NCBI RefSeq assembly: GCF_000148725.1
Contig: NZ_GL476320.1
Coordinates: 592,400 to 656,399 of the forward strand
DNA from: Roseibium sp. TrichSKD4
GTDB taxonomy: Bacteria > Pseudomonadota > Alphaproteobacteria > Rhizobiales > Stappiaceae
Direction: 5' to 3'
DNA: 64,000 nt
The translations under genes and the position numbers were made by a program. Position 1 is the first letter of the stretch, and each line of letters opens with the position of its first letter. Shown piece by piece: positions 1-7,838 of the stretch. The notes beneath the pieces are model-generated. The model was not told the origin of the DNA and did not search any database. It was given only the letters and a program-made list of their open reading frames with translations.

Positions 1-470
1 AAGACGCATTTGCCAAGGCACAGCCCTATCTGGACATCATGGGCAAGAATATTGTGCATGCAGGTGGCGCCGGAAACGGGCAGGCAGCGAAGATATGTAA
101 CAACATGATCCTCGGCATTTCCATGATTGGCGTGTCGGAAGCATTCGTTCTGGCCGAGCGTTTGGGACTCGATGCGCAAAACCTTTTTGACATCGCCTCA
201 ACCGCCTCTGGTCAATGTTGGTCACTAACTTCTTACTGTCCTGTCCCAGGTCCGGTGCCAGCTTCCCCTGCCAATAATGACTACAAGCCGGGGTTCGCGG
301 CTGAAATGATGTTAAAGGACCTTAAGCTTGCTCAGGAGGCCGCTGGAAGCGCCGGAGCCGCGACGCCGCTTGGTGCCGAAGCGTCAGTTTTGTACGACCT
401 TTTCTGCAAAAGCGGCGGCCAAGGATCTGATTTCTCTGCGATCGTGAACTTCTTGAGGGGATCAAGGTAA
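1..470 (+). CDS. mmsB: 3-hydroxyisobutyrate dehydrogenase, C-terminal part (partial)
   Basis: The reading frame is open from base 3 and already inside the gene at the window edge, so the N-terminal NAD-binding domain lies outside. What remains is the all-helical C-terminal domain of the beta-hydroxyacid dehydrogenase family. The stretch GGAGNGQAAKICNNM contains the conserved G-x-G-x-x-x-K-x-x-N-N signature with the catalytic lysine. The later SGQCWSLTSYCPVPGP and KDLKLAQEAA segments are typical of valine-catabolic 3-hydroxyisobutyrate dehydrogenase. The enzyme oxidises 3-hydroxyisobutyrate to methylmalonate semialdehyde in valine degradation. The family assignment is firm; the exact substrate is inferred from these signatures. 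Confidence 0.88.
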   Translation, partial: DAFAKAQPYLDIMGKNIVHAGGAGNGQAAKICNNMILGISMIGVSEAFVLAERLGLDAQNLFDIASTASGQCWSLTSYCPVPGPVPASPANNDYKPGFAAEMMLKDLKLAQEAAGSAGAATPLGAEASVLYDLFCKSGGQGSDFSAIVNFLRGSR

Positions 471-626
471 ACAAGTCTTTGATGACAGGTGGTCAAAGTA
501 GATTGAAATTTTAACCGATGATTTATCTTGTCTCTTAAGCGGATATTAGAAGCGAGTCTGTAATCTTCAGTCATGGTGGAAAGAAAAAAACAACCACTAA
601 TGACAGGATAAAAAGAGGCGCAAAAC

Positions 627-1139
627 ATGATCACCGCGAATAGGGCAGTCGATGCTGTGATACAGAACGAAGAGGAAGCGGAAATCAAACCGCTCTACCT
701 CGAAGCTCTGACGCTCGTTGAGCGTTTGCACAGACGACTACTTGATGTCATCAAAGATGAATTTGACCGGATGGGCCGCTCTGACGTGAACAGCGTACAG
801 GCGCTCCTTCTGTTCAATATTGGCGATGCTGAGCTAACAGCGGGTGAACTGCGGACGCGCGGTTACTATCTGGGCTCAAACGTCTCCTACAATCTGAAGA
901 AGCTGGTGGAAACTGGCTATATTCACCACCAGCGCTCCCGCATGGACCGTCGGTCCGTTCGTGTCAGCCTGACTGACAAAGGCCAGGAGGTTGCCCGGAT
1001 CGTGAACGATCTTTACGAGCGTCACATGCTGTCTGTTGAGCAAGTTGGTGAAATCAACCGCGAAGATTTCGCGAACCTGAACAAGTCTTTGAAGCGCCTT
1101 GAGCGGTTCTGGACCGATCAGATCCTGTATCGCCTCTAA
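627..1139 (+). CDS. ldtR: MarR-family transcriptional regulator LdtR
   Basis: This 170-residue protein has a MarR-type winged helix in the middle: DNA recognition around YLGSNVSYNLKKLVETGYI, and the wing with RSRMDRRSVRVSLT. The long helices at both ends would form the dimer interface. It matches the alphaproteobacterial regulator described as LdtR, known for controlling an adjacent L,D-transpeptidase gene and stress tolerance. The partner gene follows here at 1481. A strong hairpin terminator lies directly behind the gene, so the two genes are separate transcription units. The name is recognised from sequence style and context. Confidence 0.85.
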   Translation: MITANRAVDAVIQNEEEAEIKPLYLEALTLVERLHRRLLDVIKDEFDRMGRSDVNSVQALLLFNIGDAELTAGELRTRGYYLGSNVSYNLKKLVETGYIHHQRSRMDRRSVRVSLTDKGQEVARIVNDLYERHMLSVEQVGEINREDFANLNKSLKRLERFWTDQILYRL

Positions 1140-1162
1140 GCGATCACGGTTTCTTTATTACC

Positions 1163-1200
1163 AAAACGCCGCTGCGGGGCCCGCAGCGGCGTTTTTCGTT
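1163..1200 (+). terminator. Rho-independent terminator after ldtR
   Basis: A perfect 15-bp stem runs from AAAACGCCGCTGCGG (1163-1177) to its complement (1181-1195) around a GGC loop, followed by a T-rich tail. It starts 24 bases after the ldtR stop codon. Confidence 0.92.
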
Positions 1201-1480
1201 TTTGACTGAGGTGTTTGCGCTGTCTGCGGCTGGCGCCGCCAAGGTTTCTGCCGAATTCCCGACATGATGTGAACACATTGCAGTGTCTTATGGGACACAT
1301 ATATTCCTGACAGGACGCGCGAGAAACGGACGCCAGTCGGTCAATTCAGCACCTTGTTGCCGATTTGCATCCACAGGTTGCCGGAAATTTGTTAAACGTC
1401 AGCGGATATAGTCGCCGTCGAAGACCAAACATGGCGGGTTTTGGTCAGCCGATACACAGAATTTAAGTGGGAGAGAACAC
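1196..1480 (+). promoter_or_regulatory. Upstream region of ldtP
   Basis: The ldtR-ldtP gap holds no gene. After the terminator there is a small inverted repeat, GTGTC (1283-1287) and GACAC (1294-1298), separated by six bases, which could be a regulator site. LdtR is the obvious candidate from gene order, but I cannot match this to a known LdtR operator. The ribosome binding site GGGAGAG sits just before the ATG at 1481. Confidence 0.35.
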
Positions 1481-2794
1481 ATGCTCGTGTTCCCGAACAA
1501 AATGAAGTCTTCGATCCAGGCTCTGCCCGCAAAAAGCGCGTTCTGCCTTGCTGCCGGACTTGCTGCATTTGGCGGTGGCCTGTCGTCAGCATCCGCCGAA
1601 TCTCCCTTGCAGGCCCTTCAACAATATAATCAACGCGTTGAGTGGCAGGACGATTTCCAGAGCACGGTACAAAGCCTGAAGGCCCTGGAATCGTCAGCGC
1701 CTACATTGTCGCCTGAGACGGCAGACTACATGGGTGTGGCCATCGACCGGTATTCCCGCATCGTGCAACTGGGTGGCTGGGGCGGTGTCACGTCTGGTGG
1801 CCGTGCGCTTCGGATTGGGTCCAAAGACAACAGGGTTGTCGAACTTCGCCAGCGTTTGATGGCGTCCGGTGACCTGCAGCAAAACGCGGGCATGTCGAGT
1901 GTATTCGATTCGTATGTCGACGCAGCCGTTCGCCGGTTCCAGTTGCGCCACGGCCTTCTGCCAGATGGTGTTGTCGGGGAATCCACAATCGTGGCGCTCA
2001 ATGTTCCGGCCAATGTGCGTTTGCGCCAGTTGGAAACAAACCTCGTGCGCCTTCGGTCCATGTCCGGCTTTTTGGGTGATCGCTACGTGATGGTGAACAT
2101 TCCAGCTGCCGAAATCGAGGCTGTTGAATATGGCCGGGTGCGGTCTCGCCACACAGCTGTTGTTGGCAAGATTGATCGCCAGACACCCATTTTGAACAGC
2201 AAGATTTATGAGCTGAACTTTAACCCGTACTGGACGGTTCCTGTTTCGATCATCCGCAAGGATTTGATTCCGAAAATGAAGCAGGATCCGCAGTATCTCG
2301 CCAAAAACCGGATCCGGATCTTTGATTGGAAGGGCAACGAACTTGCCTGGCAGCAGATCGACTGGAATACGGACGAGGCAACTAAGTACCAGTTCCGTCA
2401 GGAGCCGGGTGAAATCAACTCCTTGGGCAGTGTGCGGATCAACTTCCACAACAAGCACCAAGTTTATCTTCACGATACGCCGTCCAAAACGCTGTTCGGC
2501 TCCGACTATCGGTTCCACTCCTCAGGCTGTGTTCGGGTCCAAAACGTTCGCGAAATGGTGACGTGGCTCCTGCAGTCAACTACGCCGGATTGGGACCGTG
2601 CGCGCGTTGATCAGGTCATCCGCACAGGTGCGCGTGAAGACGTTCGTCTGAAATCCAGCATCCCGCTTTATCTGACTTACATAACGGCCTGGGCTAATGC
2701 GGACGGTGTGATTCATTTCCGCGATGATGTTTACAATCGCGATGGTCTTTACAACGGTGGCAATGTTGATGGCTTCACGGTCAGCCTGCAGTAA
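1481..2794 (+). CDS. ldtP: Periplasmic L,D-transpeptidase with peptidoglycan-binding domain
   Basis: The protein cross-links or remodels peptidoglycan stem peptides in the periplasm. Its 437 residues start with a signal peptide whose likely cleavage follows ASA at residue 39. A peptidoglycan-binding domain follows at about 110-175 (LRIGSKDNRVVELRQRL and FQLRHGLLPDGVVG). The YkuD catalytic domain comes next, with the active-site motif HSSGCVRV and Cys350 as nucleophile. A C-terminal extension of about 80 residues follows. The start is supported by GGGAGAG upstream of the ATG. The neighbouring LdtR regulator makes this the LdtP orthologue. Confidence 0.9.
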   Translation: MLVFPNKMKSSIQALPAKSAFCLAAGLAAFGGGLSSASAESPLQALQQYNQRVEWQDDFQSTVQSLKALESSAPTLSPETADYMGVAIDRYSRIVQLGGWGGVTSGGRALRIGSKDNRVVELRQRLMASGDLQQNAGMSSVFDSYVDAAVRRFQLRHGLLPDGVVGESTIVALNVPANVRLRQLETNLVRLRSMSGFLGDRYVMVNIPAAEIEAVEYGRVRSRHTAVVGKIDRQTPILNSKIYELNFNPYWTVPVSIIRKDLIPKMKQDPQYLAKNRIRIFDWKGNELAWQQIDWNTDEATKYQFRQEPGEINSLGSVRINFHNKHQVYLHDTPSKTLFGSDYRFHSSGCVRVQNVREMVTWLLQSTTPDWDRARVDQVIRTGAREDVRLKSSIPLYLTYITAWANADGVIHFRDDVYNRDGLYNGGNVDGFTVSLQ

Positions 2795-3041
2795 TCTCAG
2801 TTATATAACCCTCTAAAACCCGCACTCACCGTCATCACGAAACACAATTAAACTCAACGACAAACGGTGCAGCAAAGTCGCAAATGTAAACCTCATGACA
2901 GAAAAGGCTCTACACTCAAGCGCCCAACTTCAATAAATGATACTCGATAAAATTGCGTATTATATTTGGTGAAAACACAGATTGCACCCTAACTGGGCTT
3001 AATCTAAGTTCTCTGAATTATTTTTGGAGCAAGGACCTAAA

Positions 3042-3344
3042 ATGACCACCAGACGTGATTTTATGAAGGCAGTTCCAACTGTTGGCGCTGCATTTGTCGT
3101 AGCTGGTAAAATAGCTCTTGATGAAACGCCTGCTCGGGCCCAATCAGCATCGCCGCTTGAAGGTCACTTTCACCCAAAGGGCAAAGCGCCTTCAGAAAAT
3201 ACATTAAAACGGCAAAAACCAACCGACGAATTCTCCCAATGGCTGGAGGAGAGTTGGGTCTCAGGTCACCCCCTGCACCCCAACGATCTGAGCCTCTGCC
3301 AGAGCGACGCGCGGGCTTATGAACACCTCTCCATCACCGCTTAG
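3042..3344 (+). CDS. Small Tat-signal protein with an alkylsulfatase-like N-terminal motif
   Basis: The ATG at 3042 is preceded by AAGGA. The 100-residue product begins TTRRDFMK, a twin-arginine export signal, followed by a hydrophobic stretch and an ARAQ cleavage-type site. The next residues, LEGHFHPKGKAPSENTLK, resemble the segment at the beginning of mature SdsA-type alkylsulfatases. The protein then diverges and stops instead of continuing into a metallo-beta-lactamase domain. It may be a decayed remnant or a small exported protein in its own right. I do not recognise a function for the remaining part. Confidence 0.5.
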   Translation: MTTRRDFMKAVPTVGAAFVVAGKIALDETPARAQSASPLEGHFHPKGKAPSENTLKRQKPTDEFSQWLEESWVSGHPLHPNDLSLCQSDARAYEHLSITA

Positions 3345-3459
3345 AATTTTAAACCCGGATAAGCCCGAAGGCTCGTTTGTCAATTTCGTAAAAAAATATG
3401 CGGCGCGCAACGGCTCTCAACATGCCAGATTGTTGTAATGTCATCATGATGACATGTCA

Positions 3460-3702
3460 TCATGTTGTGTATTTATCAAAGAGCATTTGAAAAGATTCTT
3501 CAATCATATCATTGACCGAGCGGCCTTGTTCAATCGCCAGCATTTTAAGCTTACGGCGGGTTTCATCCGAAACAAACGCCCCAACCTGTACCTTGTTGGC
3601 ACGGCTTGGCGGTTTTCCTTCGGCCTTGGCTTCAAGTTTGCGTATAGGTGTAACGGTCTGTCCTGCTGCGGATTCCAGTGCTGCAATATATAATCGGATA
3701 TT
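3460..3702 (-). pseudogene. Ribbon-helix-helix protein, N-terminus cut by IS1380 element
   Basis: The frame on the minus strand encodes VQVGAFVSDETRRKLKML then AIEQGRSVNDMIEESFQ, a ribbon-helix-helix DNA-binding fold of the kind found in plasmid partition accessory proteins and antitoxins. No ATG opens the frame. Upstream it runs into the terminal repeat of the IS1380 element at about 3700-3711, where a TTG at 3756 inside the IS could serve as a start. The simplest reading is a gene that lost its 5' end to the insertion. No ParA or toxin partner is visible next to it. Confidence 0.6.
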
Positions 3703-5345
3703 TCCCAAGTAACTGTGTGTTGCGACGAGGTTGACCGTTTTCACGGACGTTTGCAACTCTGACGGCAGCGTTGTCGGGGCGATTATCGATTTTGACGGTT
3801 ACGTAAGCGCGGTTTTTGAGCTTTTCGTGGACTTTATCCCGTTTGGGCTGCGACAAGACACAGCTGTGGAGCCGCATTTGTGTTGGTTTCGTTGTTTGGA
3901 GCGTCATGCAGGCCTCGGCGGGGGCTTGAGGGCGCGGATTGCGGCGAGGATTCGTCCGAAGACGTAGCCTGATACAGCCACCTCTGCCAGTTGGAACGTG
4001 ATTTTGCGCGCATGGCGTACGACCTTTGCCCCGATTTTGATGAGGCGGCTCTGGATACTTGTCAGCGACCAGTCGGCGACCTCTTCCGGGAGGTCTAGCC
4101 CTTGCAGGAAGACACCAAGGTTATACGCCAATGCGTGAAGCTGAAGCCGGACCTCATTGTCACAGAACCGCTTGCAGGACAGGCGGGTCCAAGTGATGGC
4201 GTTCTTGCCTTCTTTGATGTGCTGTTCGGCTGTGCCGCGCTGATTGTAGAAGCGGATGATCCATTCCGGCTCCATCGGCAAGTTGGTGACGACAAAACCC
4301 ACGCGAGGGAATAGATCACCGGGATACCATTCGATCTTGGCAACCACCTGACGGGGCTTGCTCCATGAAGCAGCCTGATACTCAAAAACCTCATAGAAGC
4401 GCTTGATCTTTGTCTTTGAGGGACGTCCCACGGGGCGGGTCAGCTGATGGCTGATCTTCTCTTCCAGCACAGCGTTCTTTTTGAGGCGGATGGCGTAGCG
4501 GTACCCTTCAGCCTCTAAAGTCTCGTAAAGTTCCGGAATGGCAAAGGCGGCATCAGCGCGAAAGAAGCGCATGATGTCGCGCTCTGCATAGCGCGCAATG
4601 ACGGGTATCAGAAGAGCCTTCCAGTCATCCGCGCTGTGGACGCTGCCATTGCGCAGGGCACAGCGTTCCAAGTGGCCAAACTGATTGAAGATGAACAATG
4701 GGTGATAGCAGTTGCAGCCGAAATGCCCGTTCCATGCGGTTCCCTCCTGAGCGCCATGGGTGGGGCTGACAGAGCTATCCATGTCCAAGGTGATGTAGTT
4801 CAGTCCTTGGCGACCATGCACCGCATCAATCCATTGACCGGGCATATCGGCCAAGGCTTCCCTGTTGGCGGCAGTCGCGAGCACCTCAGTCTCAAAGCGG
4901 CCCATCTGGGAGGAGGATGCCGCCTGAGTGTCAACGGCACGGCCCCCGATAATCTGGCGCATTACCGGGTCACGCGACAGACGCACGGCATCATTCACAT
5001 CTTCATAGCCCGCAAGGCGACCAAATATCGATTGGCGCAGCAGGCCCATCAAGGTGTGAACGCCATTCTTACCTTTGCGGGTATCCCGAAGGAACCGAAC
5101 CGCTTTGCCGAAAAGGCCAAGGGCGTCATCAAGCTCCCGGTAAAGCAGAAGACCGCCATCAGAACTGATCTTTGAACCGTGGAATTCCAACCGCACCCGA
5201 GGGTCAAAATCCAGCCGAAAATCGCTCTCAGAACCCGCACCCGTTGGGTGTGCCATTTTTCAGCCCTCCGTCATCAAGTAACACGCTGTAATATAAAGAG
5301 AAAAATAGGATAGAAGAAGCTAAATCAGCTGACTACTTGGGAAAT
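3700..5345. mobile_element. IS1380-family insertion sequence
   Basis: The element of about 1.65 kb is bounded by a 12-bp inverted repeat: ATTTCCCAAGTA at 3700-3711 and its complement at 5334-5345. It encloses one transposase gene on the minus strand. The size fits the IS1380 family. The bases just outside the two ends differ (CGGAT on the left, CCGGG on the right), so no direct target duplication is visible. The flanking gene fragments belong to unrelated genes, which points to deletion or recombination after insertion. Exact ends could shift by a few bases. Confidence 0.8.
3904..5256 (-). CDS. IS1380-family transposase
   Basis: The 450-residue protein is a full-length DDE transposase of the IS1380 family. 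Recognisable stretches are FHGSKISSDGGLLLYRELD near the N-terminus, TLDMDSSVSPTHGAQEG with catalytic aspartates, FRADAAFAIPELYE, and YNQRGTAEQHIKEGKNA towards the C-terminus. It catalyses movement of the element. The frame is uninterrupted, so the copy could be active. Confidence 0.93.
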   Translation of the reverse strand: MAHPTGAGSESDFRLDFDPRVRLEFHGSKISSDGGLLLYRELDDALGLFGKAVRFLRDTRKGKNGVHTLMGLLRQSIFGRLAGYEDVNDAVRLSRDPVMRQIIGGRAVDTQAASSSQMGRFETEVLATAANREALADMPGQWIDAVHGRQGLNYITLDMDSSVSPTHGAQEGTAWNGHFGCNCYHPLFIFNQFGHLERCALRNGSVHSADDWKALLIPVIARYAERDIMRFFRADAAFAIPELYETLEAEGYRYAIRLKKNAVLEEKISHQLTRPVGRPSKTKIKRFYEVFEYQAASWSKPRQVVAKIEWYPGDLFPRVGFVVTNLPMEPEWIIRFYNQRGTAEQHIKEGKNAITWTRLSCKRFCDNEVRLQLHALAYNLGVFLQGLDLPEEVADWSLTSIQSRLIKIGAKVVRHARKITFQLAEVAVSGYVFGRILAAIRALKPPPRPA

Positions 5346-5589
5346 CCGGGCTCAGACCATTGTGGATCTTGCCCGTGCGTTTGATTTGAAGGTGGTTGCC
5401 GAAGGCATCGAGAATGAAGAGCAGCACCTGCTGCTGCGCGAGCTGGGCTGTGATCTCGGGCAGGGTTATCACTACGGAAAACCGATGGATCTTGAGACAT
5501 TCTGCAAGACTTATGGCCTTGAAGCAGAAGCTGCTCCTGTGATCACACAAGAGCAGCCTCTCAAGCTTGATGTCGGGGCTCAGAGCTGA
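5346..5589 (+). pseudogene. EAL-domain (c-di-GMP phosphodiesterase) C-terminal remnant
   Basis: Directly beyond the IS1380 end the plus strand reads RAQTIVDLARAFDLKVVAEG and then IENEEQHLLLRELGCDLGQG, followed by YHYGKPM. This is the end of an EAL domain, including the VVAEGIEN motif and the terminal GYHYGKP segment. The N-terminal part of the gene, with the EAL signature, is not found on the other side of the IS or anywhere else in the window. The fragment is therefore a truncated gene, presumably without phosphodiesterase activity. Confidence 0.85.
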
Positions 5590-5601
5590 GGCAGCTCTGG
5601 T

Positions 5602-7059
5602 TTAAAGTCCCAAACCTCCAATGCAGCTGTATTTGATGTTGAGATAGTCATCGAGGCCATATTTTGAGCCTTCGTTGCCGATCCCGCTGTCCTTGACGCC
5701 ACCAAATGGGGCCACTTCGGTGGTAATGACGCCTTCGTTGACGCCCACCAGCCCGTATTCCAGCTGTTCCATCATCCGGAAGCTGCGGCCAAGATCGCTG
5801 GTGTAAAAATAGCAGGCCAAACCGTATTCGGTGTTGTTGGCCAGAGCTACAATTTCGTCCTCGGTTTCAAACTTGAACAGTGCTGCCAGTGGACCAAAGG
5901 TTTCCTCTTGGGCAACGCGCATGTCTGGTGTCGCGTTGGCGATCAAGGTGGGGGCAAAGAACGTGCCCGCGCTGCCAACCCTTGATCCGCCTGCTTTCAA
6001 AGAACCGCCTTTTTCCAGCGCGTCTTTTACATGAGAATCGACTTTTTCCAACGCTGCTTCGTTGATCAGCGGTCCTTGAGTGATGCCCGTTTCAAGGCCG
6101 TTGCCAGGGATCAAGTCCGCGTCCATCGCCGCTTTCAGTTTTTCCGCAAACGCCTCGTAAACACCGGCTTGAACGTAGATCCGGTTTGCGCAAACGCAGG
6201 TTTGGCCGCTGTTTCTGAACTTTGATGCGATTGCACCCGCGACAGCTTTATCGAGGTCCGCGTCGTCGAACACGATGAAGGGCGCGTTGCCGCCAAGCTC
6301 CATGGAGATCTTCTTCATATGCTGACCGGCTTGTGCGGCCAGCAGTTTGCCAACGCGGGTGGAGCCGGTGAAGGTGATCTTGCGCAGATCGGGGTTTTCG
6401 CACATCTCCGCGCCTATCTCAGCGGCATTGCCGGTCAGGATGTTGATGACACCGCCAGGCAGGCCAGCTTTTTCTGCCATGACCCCAAAGGCCAGAGCGG
6501 AATAGGGGGTAAATTCGGAAGGCTTGATGACAATTGTACACCCGGCGGCCAGCGCGGCCCCTAGTTTGCGGGCAATCATCGAGTTTGGAAAATTCCAAGG
6601 CGTAATTGCCCCGGCAACGCCGACCGGTTCCTTGGTCACGAGGATGCGCCTGTCGGCCCAAGGAGACGGGATCGTATCGCCGTAAACGCGTTTTCCTTCT
6701 TCGGCATAAAACCGGATGTATTTCACACCAAGTGCGATTTCCCCTTTCGCCTCGGCAAGTGGTTTGCCCATTTCTGTGGTCAGGAGCGCAGCGAGGTCAG
6801 CAATTTGCTCCATAATCGCATCGCAAAGCTTATGCATATGCTCGGAGCGGGCTTCAGCTGTCAGTTTTTTCCACGGCTTCAGCGCTTTGTGGGCTGCGGA
6901 AATGGCTTTTTTGGTTTCATCACGGCCACAATTGGGAACCTCACCGATTGGCTCCCAGGTCGCTGGATTGGTCACGCCCAGCGTTTCCCCACTGTTGGCT
7001 GAAATCCATGTCCCGTCGATGAAATTCGCATTTTTGATAAGCGCTGGATCAAACGACAT
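5602..7059 (-). CDS. gabD: NAD(P)-dependent succinate-semialdehyde dehydrogenase
   Basis: This 485-residue aldehyde dehydrogenase has all family landmarks: the cofactor-binding segment [28 protein letters not shown], the general base Glu254 in MELGGNAPF, and the catalytic Cys288 in NSGQTC, with a second cysteine two residues later as in GabD enzymes. The overall pattern is that of succinate-semialdehyde dehydrogenase, which oxidises the GABA-derived semialdehyde to succinate. It stands alone, between the EAL remnant and an XRE regulator. A related short-chain semialdehyde substrate cannot be excluded. Confidence 0.85.
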   Translation of the reverse strand: MSFDPALIKNANFIDGTWISANSGETLGVTNPATWEPIGEVPNCGRDETKKAISAAHKALKPWKKLTAEARSEHMHKLCDAIMEQIADLAALLTTEMGKPLAEAKGEIALGVKYIRFYAEEGKRVYGDTIPSPWADRRILVTKEPVGVAGAITPWNFPNSMIARKLGAALAAGCTIVIKPSEFTPYSALAFGVMAEKAGLPGGVINILTGNAAEIGAEMCENPDLRKITFTGSTRVGKLLAAQAGQHMKKISMELGGNAPFIVFDDADLDKAVAGAIASKFRNSGQTCVCANRIYVQAGVYEAFAEKLKAAMDADLIPGNGLETGITQGPLINEAALEKVDSHVKDALEKGGSLKAGGSRVGSAGTFFAPTLIANATPDMRVAQEETFGPLAALFKFETEDEIVALANNTEYGLACYFYTSDLGRSFRMMEQLEYGLVGVNEGVITTEVAPFGGVKDSGIGNEGSKYGLDDYLNIKYSCIGGLGL

Positions 7060-7199
7060 TTATCACTCCCATGAAGGCTTGTGTCACAGCTTAGGCGTTG
7101 TGATCACATTTCTTTATAGGAGTGATAAGTGGCCTCAGACTGAGCTTCAAGGCCGAATAATGGAAGGATGGTTCGATTGATTGGTTGACGGTGTGTGGA

Positions 7200-7592
7200 T
7201 CAGCTCAATTCATCAATTCGCAGTTTCAAACGTTCGATTTCTTCGGTCAAAGCCAGCGCATGCTTATGGACCTTGTCGAGTGACAGACGAACGTTTTCGA
7301 TATCCGTCAGCACAACATCTTCTTCCATCGGAGAAGAGCCGCGCCCCACGAGCAGCCATGTCGGGCTGACGTTCAGTACACCGGCCAGCAGCACCAACTT
7401 GTTGGAACGGGGTTCTGAGCGATCACTTTCCCAACCTTGCAGGGTTGAGGATTTGACACCAAGGCGACGAGCCAGCTGAGCTGTTGACAAGCCAGCTGCA
7501 TCCCGCGCGCGGCAGATACGTTCTCCGAGTGTGTAGTCGGTTGTCTCTGGCATGGTGGTATCGGAAACGTCCCTCAAATAGCTGGCAGTCAT
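7200..7592 (-). CDS. XRE-family helix-turn-helix regulator
   Basis: The 130-residue protein carries a Cro/CI-type helix-turn-helix (ERICRARDAAGLSTAQLARR followed by LGVKSSTLQGWESDRSEP and the YRIA-like NVSPTWLLVG). It ends in a C-terminal coiled segment (LTEEIERLKLRIDEL) that probably mediates dimerisation. The ATG at 7592 is preceded by GGAGA; an upstream TTG and a later ATG at 7553 are alternatives. The target is not evident. It lies next to gabD in the same orientation, but a 140-base gap separates them. Confidence 0.75.
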   Translation of the reverse strand: MTASYLRDVSDTTMPETTDYTLGERICRARDAAGLSTAQLARRLGVKSSTLQGWESDRSEPRSNKLVLLAGVLNVSPTWLLVGRGSSPMEEDVVLTDIENVRLSLDKVHKHALALTEEIERLKLRIDELS

Positions 7593-7838
7593 CGTCAGTC
7601 TCCACAAATCGCCTCAAGTTTCAAGGTTTCGGGCCGTTATTGGCATCCTTGCACGCGGAAAGTGCAGGCTGCAACCGGGGTGTCGGACACAGGCCATAGC
7701 ATGACGGGTAATAGCAACGATATGAGCAAAAATCGCAGGTTTTGCGCGGTTTTTGTAAAAATCGGAACTAAAGTTGGTACTGAAATGATGCCAAATTTTC
7801 CCTGAGCACAGGCCTAGCCCACCCAAGTCATGCAGCTA

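Noticed and set aside
1694-2518. Open frame antisense to ldtP
   Set aside because: It is a shadow of the transpeptidase gene, with no signal of its own.
3757-3907. Separate gene on the minus strand beyond the IS1380 transposase, continuing toward 3632
   Set aside because: It lies in the non-coding end of the IS, overlaps the ribbon-helix-helix frame and has no recognisable family.
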